In this document: positions 1 to 8,011 of the stretch, piece after piece
Layout: every line of letters begins with the position of its first letter
How positions within the stretch are numbered: the first letter of the stretch is position 1
Source: an uncultured Maricaulis sp.
GTDB taxonomy: Bacteria > Pseudomonadota > Alphaproteobacteria > Caulobacterales > Maricaulaceae
Length of the DNA: 64,000 nt
NCBI RefSeq assembly: GCF_947259345.1
Contig: NZ_CAMYLS010000005.1
Coordinates: 230,597-294,596, forward strand
Direction: 5' to 3'
Position numbers and translations under genes: made by a program
Notes under the pieces: generated by a model
Databases searched by the model: none
What the model saw: the letters and a program-made list of their open reading frames with translations, nothing else
What the model was told of the DNA's origin: nothing

Positions 1-966
1 GAAGACAATACGCCCACCATCCGGCGAAAAGGACGGCTCCACATCATCGGCCGGATGCTGGGTCAAGCGCTGCAGATTCCGAGTCTGCAGATCGAACAGG
101 TGGATGTCGTGCCCCGACCGGGTTTCGATCGACACCGCCAACTCGGACCCGTCCGGTGAAAAGCGCGCGGACAGGCTCTGGCCGTCCAGGTCGACCTGGC
201 TTGCGGCACCGGCACCGCCGGACGCGAAGAGTGCTTCCTGGCGCCCAGTTTCTAGATTGTAGAGATAGGTCGTGGCCTGGCCGTCGAGGAAAGATACATA
301 GGTGATTTCCTGGGCACTCGGCGAATAGTTTGGCAACAGCGCCATATAGGAGCGATCGGTAAGGAAAGACGGGTTGGCGCCGTCCTGGTCCATCCAAGCC
401 AACTGGCGGATGGGCTCGCCGTCAATTCCGCGGCCTTCAGACACATAAACAATGCGCGTGTTGAAATAGCCGGTCTCGCCGGTGAGGCGCTCATAGACGG
501 CATCAGCGAGGCGATGCGCCACGCGACGCCAGTTTTCCGGGGCAGTACGATATTGCAGCCCGAGAAGCTGCTCTTCCAGGCGCGTATCCCAAAGGCGGAA
601 GCCGACAACGAGGCGGCCATCCTCCTGGATGGTGACACTGCCAACCAGAAGCGCATCGGCATTGATCACTCGCCAGTCGGAAAAACGTGGGCGCAGGTCA
701 ATATTGGTGATGTCCTCGATGAAAGCATCCTGATCGACCGGCGCAAAAAGACCGGAACTGGCCAGGTCATTGGCGACCACGCGGGTGATGTCGGCACCGC
801 GCCGCAAGGCCTCGTCCGAGGCCCCCACGAAGTCCGGCACGGCGATCGGCATGGGGTCCAGATTGCCCTGGGTCACGTCGACCCGCAGGGGTTCCTGGGC
901 GTCGGAGGCGGCGGACCAGCCAATCAAGGCAAAGAGCGCAGCAAACAGGACAAGAATTCGGGTCAT
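1..966 (-). CDS. tolB: Tol-Pal periplasmic protein TolB (C-terminus cut by window edge)
   Basis: TolB is the periplasmic beta-propeller of the Tol-Pal envelope complex, which links inner and outer membranes and helps the outer membrane constrict at division. The reading frame is open to the window edge, giving 322 residues. It starts with a Sec signal peptide (MTRILVLFAALFALIGW, then a small-residue region near SDAQ). The N-terminal domain follows, then propeller blades with the typical SPDG motif (RFSPDGSELA and SFSPDGGRIVF). It is last in a tolQ-tolR-tolA-tolB series, 27 bp after tolA. The remaining blades, and probably pal, lie outside the window. Confidence 0.93.
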   Translation of the reverse strand, partial: MTRILVLFAALFALIGWSAASDAQEPLRVDVTQGNLDPMPIAVPDFVGASDEALRRGADITRVVANDLASSGLFAPVDQDAFIEDITNIDLRPRFSDWRVINADALLVGSVTIQEDGRLVVGFRLWDTRLEEQLLGLQYRTAPENWRRVAHRLADAVYERLTGETGYFNTRIVYVSEGRGIDGEPIRQLAWMDQDGANPSFLTDRSYMALLPNYSPSAQEITYVSFLDGQATTYLYNLETGRQEALFASGGAGAASQVDLDGQSLSARFSPDGSELAVSIETRSGHDIHLFDLQTRNLQRLTQHPADDVEPSFSPDGGRIVF

Positions 967-993
967 GGGACAGGGTCTCCGGGACGAATGTGG

Positions 994-1827
994 CTAGCCA
1001 CCGTATAAGGACGGCGAGAAATTGACCTCAATTTGACGCCATTGAGAATAAGCTTCTGGCGGGAGCGGATAGGGCTGGCACTGAACGGCGGCGCGCAGAG
1101 CTCGCTCGCCAGCCACGCGCAAGTACGGGTTCGGTGAGTTGAGAATGCGAGCCTGGTCGGAAAGGCGCGGTGGGCCGGTAAGTTCACCGCTGCGGTCCAG
1201 GGTCAGTACCAGTTGAACGGCCAGCTCATCGGGCTCGGGGGCATCCAGCGAGGCGCGCCAGCAGCGTGACAGGTGCGAACGCAACATGACCTGCAGGGTG
1301 GCCGTCATCTCTTCGCCATTGCCGACCGCCGCGCGGCGCGCACCCTCATCCGCCGCCTGCGAGTCACGCGTCTCGGCAACGCTGCGGGACAGATCACCCA
1401 GCATGTCGTTTAGTGACGGCTCGGCGGGCTGCGGGTCGGGGCGGCGCTCGGGACGCGGAGCGGGGTCTGGTGCCACAGGTTCCGGCTCAGGCTCGGGCGC
1501 CTCCGCAACCGGTTCCGGGTCGGGCGCGGCCGGCGTCTCGGGCTCGGCATCGATGATTTCTGGCTCGGTTTCGACCGGTTCCGGCTCGGGAGCTGGCGCT
1601 CCTTCTGGTTCGGCAATGACGTCGTCGATCGTCTCTTCCGGCGCCGCTTCCTCGACCGGCTCGGGGTCTGGCCGGGCGGCACGGACATTTGTGGTGTCTG
1701 CGAGCGTCACCAGCTCGATCGGCACAATCGGCGCGCTCTCCAGCATGGAAGACACGCGGGGCAGATAGATCAACCCGCCCGCAATAATGCCGGCATGCAC
1801 GAAAAGGGAGAGAACGAGACCACGCAC
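994..1827 (-). CDS. tolA: TolA-like cell envelope protein
   Basis: 277 residues. There is one N-terminal membrane anchor (about residues 3-22), then a long Pro/Glu-rich spacer with PEPEP-type repeats (about 55-135). The C-terminal domain resembles the TolA/TonB C-terminal fold (about 175-277, ending in EVNFSPSLYGG). TolA is the inner-membrane protein that spans the periplasm and is energised by TolQR. The spacer is Pro/Glu-rich, as in TonB, rather than the Ala/Lys helix of enterobacterial TolA, which is common in alphaproteobacteria. The start is GTG, with a GGCGG element about 8 nt upstream and the tolR stop 13 bp away. Confidence 0.88.
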   Translation of the reverse strand: MRGLVLSLFVHAGIIAGGLIYLPRVSSMLESAPIVPIELVTLADTTNVRAARPDPEPVEEAAPEETIDDVIAEPEGAPAPEPEPVETEPEIIDAEPETPAAPDPEPVAEAPEPEPEPVAPDPAPRPERRPDPQPAEPSLNDMLGDLSRSVAETRDSQAADEGARRAAVGNGEEMTATLQVMLRSHLSRCWRASLDAPEPDELAVQLVLTLDRSGELTGPPRLSDQARILNSPNPYLRVAGERALRAAVQCQPYPLPPEAYSQWRQIEVNFSPSLYGG

Positions 1828-1840
1828 CAGTTTGCCGCCA

Positions 1841-2275
1841 CTACCGCTCGACCGGGTCCGTCACCAGGCCCAGATTGGAGAAGCCCGCCGCATTGATGTT
1901 CGCCATGACGCGCGCCACATCGCCGTAGGCGGCGCCGTCATCAGCGCGGATATAGATCCGCGCGTCGAAACCGGTGCCGGCAATGGCGCGCAGACGCGGA
2001 ACGAGTTCCGCGATCTCGACCTCGGTCTCCTGCAGATAGATCATACCGTCCGCATTCACCGTCACCGTGAGCGGCTCCTCGCCAGCGGGAAGGTTGCGCG
2101 CCTCGGTCTCGGGCAGATTGACCGGCACACCCACCGTTAGCAGAGGCGCGGTGATCATGAACACGATCAGCAGGACCAGCATCACATCCACGAAAGGCGT
2201 GACATTGATCTCGGCCTTCGGCTTCCAGCGGGCGCGGCCGCGACGGGAACCGCCACTATCGAGCGATACAGCCAT
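1841..2275 (-). CDS. tolR: Tol-Pal biopolymer transport protein TolR (ExbD family)
   Basis: 144 residues. TolR is the ExbD-family partner of TolQ in the proton-driven motor that energises TolA. The cytoplasmic N-terminus is followed by the family signature AEINVTPFVDVMLVLLIVFM, in which the membrane Asp is the expected proton-binding residue. A periplasmic domain ends in GFSNLGLVTDP. The ATG at 2275 begins MAVSLDSGG. The frame stays open for 26 more codons upstream, but these overlap tolQ and look spurious. The tolQ stop is 4 bp away, so the two genes are probably translationally coupled. Confidence 0.95.
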   Translation of the reverse strand: MAVSLDSGGSRRGRARWKPKAEINVTPFVDVMLVLLIVFMITAPLLTVGVPVNLPETEARNLPAGEEPLTVTVNADGMIYLQETEVEIAELVPRLRAIAGTGFDARIYIRADDGAAYGDVARVMANINAAGFSNLGLVTDPVER

Positions 2276-2279
2276 CGGA

Positions 2280-2948
2280 CTACAGCCCGTCCCGGTCGGC
2301 CAGCGCCGAGAGCTCGTCCACGAAACCGTCGAGGCGCGAGCCATATTTGGCAAGATTGGCAGACAAGGCGTTGAAGAAGATCACGGCGGGGATGGCGGCT
2401 AGCAGGCCCAGCGCGGTGGCGAACAGCGCCTCGGCAATACCCGGAGCGACGACGGCCAGATTGGTGTCTTGCGAGGCCGCGATGGAGCGGAAGGCATTCA
2501 TGATGCCCCAAACTGTCCCGAACAGGCCAACGAAGGGTGCGGCAGACGCGATGGTGGCGAGAATGCCCAGCCCGCCTTCCGAGCTGGTCATTTGCCGCCC
2601 GGCTTCGGCGCCCGCAGCCTTGGAGACGCGGCCACCGGCATTGTCACCCTTCCATTCACGCAGACCCGCTGCGAAGACACGGGAGAAGGGCTCACGCGGG
2701 TTCTTCGCAAATTGGTCGGCCAGCGCGTCGATCGACCGACCGGCCCAGAATTCGCGCTCGAACAGCTTGGCCTTGGCATGCAGGCCCCGCAATTGCAGCG
2801 CCTTGTCGATGGCGATCGCCCAAGACCAGACCGACATGAAGGCCAGAATACCCATCACGCCCTTCACCACCCAGTCGGCGCGCATGAACAATGAATAGAA
2901 GGAGAACCCCTCCACCACTTGCGCGACCTCGACGATAGAAGACTCCAT
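2280..2948 (-). CDS. tolQ: Tol-Pal motor protein TolQ (ExbB/MotA family)
   Basis: 222 residues. TolQ is the multi-spanning stator-like inner-membrane subunit of the Tol motor. The first transmembrane segment (MGILAFMSVWSWAIAIDKAL, about residues 27-46) is followed by a cytoplasmic loop. The conserved core GILATIASAAPFVGLFGTVW and a last helix (LFATALGLLAAIPAVIFFN) come next. The chosen ATG has a good AAGGGTGAG ribosome site. A longer frame exists upstream but has no family match. It is the first tol gene after the SnoaL-like gene; the 173-bp gap may hold a promoter. Confidence 0.95.
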   Translation of the reverse strand: MESSIVEVAQVVEGFSFYSLFMRADWVVKGVMGILAFMSVWSWAIAIDKALQLRGLHAKAKLFEREFWAGRSIDALADQFAKNPREPFSRVFAAGLREWKGDNAGGRVSKAAGAEAGRQMTSSEGGLGILATIASAAPFVGLFGTVWGIMNAFRSIAASQDTNLAVVAPGIAEALFATALGLLAAIPAVIFFNALSANLAKYGSRLDGFVDELSALADRDGL

Positions 2949-3121
2949 AACGCTCACCCTTGCGCTTCGACCCGATGTCCGCACCGGCTCGATACCGTGT
3001 TCCACAATCCGTCCAGCGCGATGCAGACTCCATGCCTGCAACGACGCACTCCGCCCGTAACGGATCCTTGCCTACCGAATACGGCAAATTTCAGGAGGTG
3101 ATAACCGCAAATACTGCGCGA

Positions 3122-3805
3122 TCACGCATCGTCATTGTGCGCGACCGAGTGTGGCGCGACTTCCTCGACCACATCCCAATGCTCGACGATCCGCCCTGCT
3201 TCCAGGCGCAGGAGATCACAAGCCCGATAAGTCGCGCCGTCCATGTCGAAGCAGGAGAAGACGGCGACATAGGCGCCTTCCCCAACGACATCATCGACGC
3301 CATGATACGTCAGATTCGGTCGCGGGCTGCGACGTGCGACGAGTGCATCATAGCCTTCTGCACGGCAGCTGGAACCGGCCGAATGAGACACGAAACGGCC
3401 ACGGTCGATAAAGGCGTCACGATGCTGCGTACCGCCCCCCTGAACGACCATTTTGATAAATGCGCGCACCTGCGCCTTGTTAAGCGACGCCTCGTCCTCC
3501 AGGCGCGGGTCCGGCTCGGCGGCTGCTGAAGCAGCACTGTAGGTTCCGCTTGGCGAGAACCGCGCCGACACCTGGCGCCTGACGGACATCAAACCGGCTG
3601 CATCGCGGCGAACCAGGCTCATCGTCACCCAGACATCGCCGCCGTCCGCCGTTTCATGCACGGAATGCATGAAAACGTCTGCTCCGTCCTGAAGCACGCG
3701 AGCGACGCTGAATCCGAAATTGGGAGGCGGATCCGGCTGCTGCGAAGGTCCGGCTCCTGATAGTCCGCTTGCCGACCGTCCAGGCGTTTTGAAATAATCT
3801 GCCAA
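3122..3805 (-). CDS. SnoaL-like (NTF2-fold) protein with a partial internal duplication
   Basis: 227 residues. The C-terminal half (about 105-222) matches SnoaL-like/NTF2-fold proteins of the COG4922 type, ending in the characteristic GRIVEHWDVVEEV. The N-terminal part (about 28-90: NFGFSVARVLQDGADVFMHS, then WVTMSLVRRDAAGLMS) resembles the second half of the same domain, so the protein looks like a truncated copy plus a complete copy. No catalytic role can be assigned. The start codon appears to be TTG, just after a strong AGGGGGAG ribosome site. It sits between ybgC and tolQ, where these two genes are normally adjacent, so it looks like an insertion in the tol operon. Confidence 0.7.
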   Translation of the reverse strand: MADYFKTPGRSASGLSGAGPSQQPDPPPNFGFSVARVLQDGADVFMHSVHETADGGDVWVTMSLVRRDAAGLMSVRRQVSARFSPSGTYSAASAAAEPDPRLEDEASLNKAQVRAFIKMVVQGGGTQHRDAFIDRGRFVSHSAGSSCRAEGYDALVARRSPRPNLTYHGVDDVVGEGAYVAVFSCFDMDGATYRACDLLRLEAGRIVEHWDVVEEVAPHSVAHNDDA

Positions 3806-3896
3806 ACACTCCCCCTGTTCTTTCAGGGGTACCGACCCGTCACATTACACGCAAGTTATCTTCGACCTTGATGCCAAAAATGTATGCAAATGCGAA

Positions 3897-4361
3897 TTAT
3901 TCCGAGGCAATAGGCAAGACGAAATCGCGCCACTGCTTTTGCATCCATTCAGGCGGCCGCTTCGCTCGCCCCGCACCGTCAATACACACGGCCTGAACCG
4001 ATGCGGTTGCGATCACCTCACCCTCGCGAGTCAATGCCTGCTCCATCATGAGGCGGGCACCCATCTGTGGCTTGAAACGGGTTTCGACAATCAGCACATC
4101 ATCGACCCGCGCCGCGCGGATGAATTCGATCCCCATGCGACGCACAGCAAAGGCAAGAGACGGCTCCATGGCCGCCAGTTCGGAATGGTGAATGCCGCAG
4201 GCACGCAGGCTTTCAGTGCGACCCCTCTCGAAGAAGTGGAGGTAGCGCGCGTGATAGACAACACCGGAGAAGTCGGTGTCTTCGTAATAGACACGGACCG
4301 GAAGCCGGTGCGCCTTGTCGGAACCGAATTGACCGCTGGCCGGTTGAAGAAGCTTGCTCAT
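3897..4361 (-). CDS. ybgC: Tol-Pal associated acyl-CoA thioesterase YbgC
   Basis: 154 residues, hotdog fold. The YbgC signature is present ([20 protein letters not shown]), including the catalytic Asp in the TDxxGxxYH stretch. YbgC hydrolyses acyl-CoA or acyl-ACP thioesters and typically heads the tol-pal cluster. The start is the ATG of MSKLLQPA. It overlaps the ruvB stop as ATGA, which argues against the 22-codon longer frame. It is in the same transcription direction as ruvCAB and tolQRAB. Confidence 0.92.
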   Translation of the reverse strand: MSKLLQPASGQFGSDKAHRLPVRVYYEDTDFSGVVYHARYLHFFERGRTESLRACGIHHSELAAMEPSLAFAVRRMGIEFIRAARVDDVLIVETRFKPQMGARLMMEQALTREGEVIATASVQAVCIDGAGRAKRPPEWMQKQWRDFVLPIASE

Positions 4362-5413
4362 TTGCCGAACAAGCCTCCCGGGTTGCCATTGCCGACCTGG
4401 GGCGGCGTCAGTCCGAGATGATCCCACGCACGGGCAGCAGCGAGGCGACCGCGCGGAGTCCGCTGGATGAAACCCTGCTGGATAAGAAAGGGCTCGACCA
4501 CGTCCTCCAGGGCGTCACGGGCTTCGGCGAGCGCGGCTGCCAGGGTTTCGACACCGACCGGACCACCACCAAAACTCTCGATCAAGGCCTTGAGGTAACG
4601 CCGGTCGAGACTGTCCAGTCCGATCTCATCCACTTCAAGGCGCTTGAGCGCGCGATCCGCGACGGCATCGGTAATTTGCTGCGCATCTTCCGCCTCGGCG
4701 AAATCCCGAACCCGACGCAGGAGACGACCAGCGACCCGCGGCGTGCCGCGCGCCCGTCGCGCGATTTCACGCGCGCCGTCCGGTGTGGCTTCAATCCCGA
4801 GCTTCGCCGCCGCGCGGGTAACGATGAAGCCCAGCTCGGCCTCATCATAAAATTCGAGTCGCACCGGGACGCCGAAGCGATCTCGCAACGGCGTCGCCAG
4901 CAAGCCGGCGCGAGTCGTCGCGCCGACAAGAGTAAAGGGGGGCAATTCGATCCGGACTGTCCGGGCGGACGGCCCCTCGCCAATCACCAGGTCGAGGCAG
5001 TAATCCTCCATGGCTGGATAAAGGATCTCCTCAACTGCCGGCGCAAGTCGGTGAATTTCGTCGATGAAGAGCACATCGCGCGGTTCGAGATTGGTCAGGA
5101 TGGCCGCCAGGTCGCCGGCCTTGGCAATCACCGGGCCGGACGTCGCCCGAAAGCCGACACCCATTTCCCGCGCCACGATCTGGGCCAGCGTTGTCTTGCC
5201 TAGCCCGGGCGGGCCGGACAACAGAACATGATCGAGTGCCTCCTCACGGCGACGCGCCGCCTCAACAAAGACTTTGAGATTGGCGATGGCAGCCTTCTGT
5301 CCGACAAAATCGGCGAAGGAGAGCGGGCGCAAGGCCCGATCGCGGCCGTCACTGGGTTGCATGTCTTGGTCAACAAGGCGGTCTTCGCCGGGCGGGTCGA
5401 GGGCGTCAGTCAT
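4358..5413 (-). CDS. ruvB: Holliday junction branch migration ATPase RuvB
   Basis: 351 residues. RuvB is the AAA+ motor that drives branch migration with RuvA. Walker A is GPPGLGKTT (residues 67-75), Walker B is LFIDEIH (about 115-121), and sensor/arginine-finger region [18 protein letters not shown] follows. The C-terminal winged-helix domain ends in a typical TPRGR stretch. A Gly/Pro-rich tail extends past the usual end. The ATG is at 5413. The ruvA stop lies 87 bp upstream, and the ruvB stop overlaps ybgC by 4 bp. Confidence 0.97.
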   Translation of the reverse strand: MTDALDPPGEDRLVDQDMQPSDGRDRALRPLSFADFVGQKAAIANLKVFVEAARRREEALDHVLLSGPPGLGKTTLAQIVAREMGVGFRATSGPVIAKAGDLAAILTNLEPRDVLFIDEIHRLAPAVEEILYPAMEDYCLDLVIGEGPSARTVRIELPPFTLVGATTRAGLLATPLRDRFGVPVRLEFYDEAELGFIVTRAAAKLGIEATPDGAREIARRARGTPRVAGRLLRRVRDFAEAEDAQQITDAVADRALKRLEVDEIGLDSLDRRYLKALIESFGGGPVGVETLAAALAEARDALEDVVEPFLIQQGFIQRTPRGRLAAARAWDHLGLTPPQVGNGNPGGLFGK

Positions 5414-5500
5414 GATCGGCGGGATTTATCGTGATCCGCGCACCCGCGTCCATCCGGACACAGGTGACACGTCGAAACGAACGCTCGAACGGATAAGAAA

Positions 5501-6142
5501 TCATGGCGCTAGCTCCTTCAGGGACAGGCGAATGACATCGCCTAGCGCCGCTTCATCGCCCAGGTCTCGCAGGGTCGTGGCAACGGCCTGCCGGGCCGCG
5601 CTTTCGTTATAGCCCAGATTAATCAGGGCGGAGACGGCATCGTCACGCGCAGCGCTATCGCCGCCGCGCACGACCGGGCTCGCCGGCATTGCCTCGCCGG
5701 TAGCGCCGTGGACAGGCAAGCCGATCAAGAAACTACGGCCGCTTGGCGGGGCCTTGTCCTTGAGCTCGGTCGCGATCCGGGTCGCCAGCTTTGGACCAAC
5801 CCCCTTTGCCCGGGCGAAGGTGGCCTTGTCTCCCAGGGCGGCTGCGTTGGCGATTTCGCTGACCGGAACCGTATCGAGTATGGCGAAGGCCGCTTTCGCA
5901 CCGACACCCTGGATGTTTTGCAAATGAACAAACCAGGCGCGTTCAATATCATCGATGAAGCCGAACAGCTTGAAAGCGTCTTCGCGAACATACGTTTCAA
6001 TCTGCAAGACGATGTCCTGACCCGGCTCGAGCCGCGCCAGCGTTCGAGCGCCTGCGCCGACCAGATAGCCGACGCCGTTGACCTCAAGCACCAACTCATC
6101 CGCTCCGAGCGCTTCGACCCGCCCCTTCAGCATTCCGATCAT
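5501..6142 (-). CDS. ruvA: Holliday junction DNA helicase subunit RuvA
   Basis: 213 residues. It has the N-terminal OB-fold (MIGMLKGRVEALGADELVLE), helix-hairpin-helix motifs (IQGVGAKAAFAIL and AKGVGPKLATRIATELK), and the C-terminal RuvB-contacting domain (ALINLGYNESAARQAV). RuvA binds Holliday junctions as a tetramer and loads RuvB. Its ATG overlaps the end of ruvC as ATGA, so the two are translationally coupled. Length and motif order are normal. Confidence 0.97.
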   Translation of the reverse strand: MIGMLKGRVEALGADELVLEVNGVGYLVGAGARTLARLEPGQDIVLQIETYVREDAFKLFGFIDDIERAWFVHLQNIQGVGAKAAFAILDTVPVSEIANAAALGDKATFARAKGVGPKLATRIATELKDKAPPSGRSFLIGLPVHGATGEAMPASPVVRGGDSAARDDAVSALINLGYNESAARQAVATTLRDLGDEAALGDVIRLSLKELAP

Positions 6143-6639
6143 GCGGCACTCCCGATACGCGATGCCCGTCTGTGATGGGCATGACAGATAGCGACCGCAA
6201 GCGCATCGGCAGCGTCGGCCGTCGCCTTTGTTCCTGGCAGGAGGATACCGACCATGGCAGCGACCTGAACCTTGTCGGCCGCTCCGGTTCCTACTACGGA
6301 TTTCTTGACCAGGCGCGCCGCGTACTCGGCAACCGGCAAGCCCGCCTGCGCCGGAGCTAGCAACGCCGCCGCCCGGGCATGACCCAGTTTGAGCGCAGAG
6401 GAAGCATTGGCGGCCATGAAGGCCTCCTCGATCGCCGCTTCGTCCGGCTGGTACGACTCCACAAGCGCGTTCACCCCCGTAAAAATATGCGACAGCCGCT
6501 CACTCAGGGGTGCGCTCGTGGCCGGCGTGATGACGCCATGGGCGATAGCGCGGAGGCTCGAGCCTTCGACGGTCACTACGCCCCAGCCCATTCGACGGAG
6601 GCCGGGGTCAATTCCCAGTATTCGCACGGATAACGCCAT
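6139..6639 (-). CDS. ruvC: Holliday junction resolvase RuvC
   Basis: 166 residues. RuvC is the RNase H-fold endonuclease that cuts Holliday junctions. Acidic active-site residues are visible: Asp11 in LGIDPGLRR, Glu71 in AIEEAFMA, and Asp142/Asp145 in ADAADALAVAICHAHH. The ATG (MALSVRILGIDPG) has a strong GGGAGGGG ribosome site, so the longer upstream frame is rejected. It is the first gene of the ruvCAB-ybgC-tol series. yebC, often next to ruvC in proteobacteria, is here about 9.4 kb away. Confidence 0.96.
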   Translation of the reverse strand: MALSVRILGIDPGLRRMGWGVVTVEGSSLRAIAHGVITPATSAPLSERLSHIFTGVNALVESYQPDEAAIEEAFMAANASSALKLGHARAAALLAPAQAGLPVAEYAARLVKKSVVGTGAADKVQVAAMVGILLPGTKATADAADALAVAICHAHHRRASRIGSAA

Positions 6640-6956
6640 TCGCCCCTCCCGGATGCGTCTACCTAACACCAGCCTAGGCGACGGAACAAGACGAGAACGA
6701 CGCCCCGTACCCACTTCAGCTCATGACACTCTCGCCTTGCGAATAGCTCTCATCCGCGATCTGAGCGCAGTGCAAACAATTCTCATGCGCACTTTTCTTG
6801 CAATTCATTATCGAGAATACTTCTATACACCTGAATTAATGAGATTTATTTTCTTGAACTTTCAATTGCCCAGGCCCCGAGCTCTGCTTAGACTTTCAAC
6901 GAAATCAAGTGGAACGCGTTCTGCGGTCCGAATTTTGACACTGGGGAATTTAAGTC
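6640..6956 (+). promoter_or_regulatory. Divergent intergenic region between ruvC and the TDSD-repeat genes
   Basis: 317 bp with no convincing gene. The ruvC-proximal part is GC-rich and carries its ribosome site. The part from about 6770 to 6880 is markedly AT-rich and probably holds the promoter for the repeat genes. A possible but weak pair is TTGCAA at 6798-6803 and TCTATA about 18 nt downstream. Nothing else recognisable is seen. Confidence 0.45.
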
Positions 6957-7292
6957 ATGGCCAAAAAAGGCAAGATCAGTCGCCGCTCCTTCCTGACCCG
7001 CGTTGCGGGCGGAACCGTCGCAACAGGCGCCATTGCAACCGTTGCCGGCGCTGCCGTCGTACAACGCTATGCGGACGCGGATCCGGTTGACGGCGTCGCC
7101 CGTACCGGCATCACTGATGTCGACCCGAATGACTATGCCAACCACGGCTCCAGCCGCACCGGTCGCACAGACAGCGACAGCGGCGCCTGCGCCGACCAGG
7201 CCGGCTATGGCCGCGGCAATACCGGCTACACCGACAGTGACAGCTCCGGCTGTACGGATCCGGGTGGTCGCGGTCGCGGACCGAGCCTTTAA
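6957..7292 (+). CDS. Tat-exported TDSD-repeat protein 1 (short)
   Basis: 111 residues; no known function. The N-terminus is a twin-arginine signal: MAKKGKISRRSFLTRVAGG, then an Ala/Val-rich segment to about residue 35. The rest holds three imprecise copies of a TDSDxGxxADxxGxGRG unit (from about residues 53, 71 and 92); the first is degenerate (TDVDPNDYANHG). Two cysteines lie inside the repeats (GACADQ and SGCTDP). It is the first of three tandem paralogues whose signal peptides are nearly identical, so they arose by duplication. A strong terminator follows, so it may be expressed apart from the next two. Acidic DxD repeats suggest metal or calcium binding, but that is inference. Confidence 0.75.
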   Translation: MAKKGKISRRSFLTRVAGGTVATGAIATVAGAAVVQRYADADPVDGVARTGITDVDPNDYANHGSSRTGRTDSDSGACADQAGYGRGNTGYTDSDSSGCTDPGGRGRGPSL

Positions 7293-7300
7293 GACACTTC

Positions 7301-7330
7301 ACGACGGCGCCCACGGGCGCCGTCGTTTTA
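7301..7330 (+). terminator. Intrinsic terminator after TDSD-repeat gene 1
   Basis: A 12-bp perfect stem (ACGACGGCGCCC pairing with GGGCGCCGTCGT) with a minimal loop is followed by TTTTA. It begins 9 bp after the stop codon and separates the first repeat gene from the next two. Confidence 0.88.
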
Positions 7331-7395
7331 TCTCAATCGTGAGGGACAGGGGGTAATTCTTGGGGGATTGCCCGACACGACAACGAGGTAGTTAA

Positions 7396-7956
7396 ATGGC
7401 CAAGAAGGGCAAACTCAGCCGCCGCTCATTTTTGACCCGCGTCGCTGGAACCGCCATTGCCACGGGCGCAGCCGGAACGATTACGGGCGCCTCCATTGCC
7501 CAGAACCATACCGGTCGCACCGATTCCGACAGCGGTAGTTACGCCGACCGCGCCGGTTACGGACGCACAGGCGCCACCGACGCGGACTCCGGTCGCAATG
7601 CCGACCGTGCCGGTTACGGACGCGGCAGCTCCGGCGTGACGGACAGCGACACCGGTACTTATGCTGACCCGGTCGGAAATGGCCGCGGTCGTTCGGGGAT
7701 CACAGACAGCGACTCGGGATCCTATGCGGACCCGGCCGGAAATGGGCGCGGGCGTCGAAGCTCTGGTATCACTGACAGTGATACGGGCGCCTATGCTGAC
7801 CCGGTTGGCAACGGTCGCGGTCGCTCCGGAATTACCGACAGCGACTCCGGTGCCTATGCTGATCCGGCTGGAAATGGACGCGGACGTCGATCCTGCACCG
7901 ACAGCGACACAGGCGCCTATGCAGATCCCGTCGGCCGCGGCGATCGCTGCCGCTGA
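7396..7956 (+). CDS. Tat-exported TDSD-repeat protein 2
   Basis: 186 residues; function unknown. The twin-arginine signal is MAKKGKLSRRSFLTRVAGTA, hydrophobic to about residue 35. From residue 42 there are seven copies of TDSDxGxYADPxGxGRG, separated by short Gly/Arg/Ser linkers. The first two differ (ADRAGYGR). The last copy is framed by cysteines: RSC before TDSDTGAYADP and DRC near the end, spaced C-x17-C. The product is rich in Asp, Gly and Arg and has no globular domain that I can recognise. The ribosome site is GAGG, 8 nt before the ATG. It is probably co-transcribed with the third paralogue, 55 bp downstream. Confidence 0.78.
   Translation: MAKKGKLSRRSFLTRVAGTAIATGAAGTITGASIAQNHTGRTDSDSGSYADRAGYGRTGATDADSGRNADRAGYGRGSSGVTDSDTGTYADPVGNGRGRSGITDSDSGSYADPAGNGRGRRSSGITDSDTGAYADPVGNGRGRSGITDSDSGAYADPAGNGRGRRSCTDSDTGAYADPVGRGDRCR
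7519..7944 (+). repeat. Seven-unit repeat coding for TDSDxGxYADPxGxGRG
   Basis: Coding tandem repeat with a period of about 51-63 bp. Codons for the same residues vary between units (for example GACAGCGACACCGGT and GACAGTGATACGGGC). The repetition is therefore stronger at protein level than at DNA level, which points to an old expansion kept by selection rather than a recent slippage array. Confidence 0.8.
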
Positions 7957-8011
7957 GTTTTGGCCCGGTCGGCCGACACCGTCGGTACCGACCCCGCCTA
8001 TGGAGGCTTGA

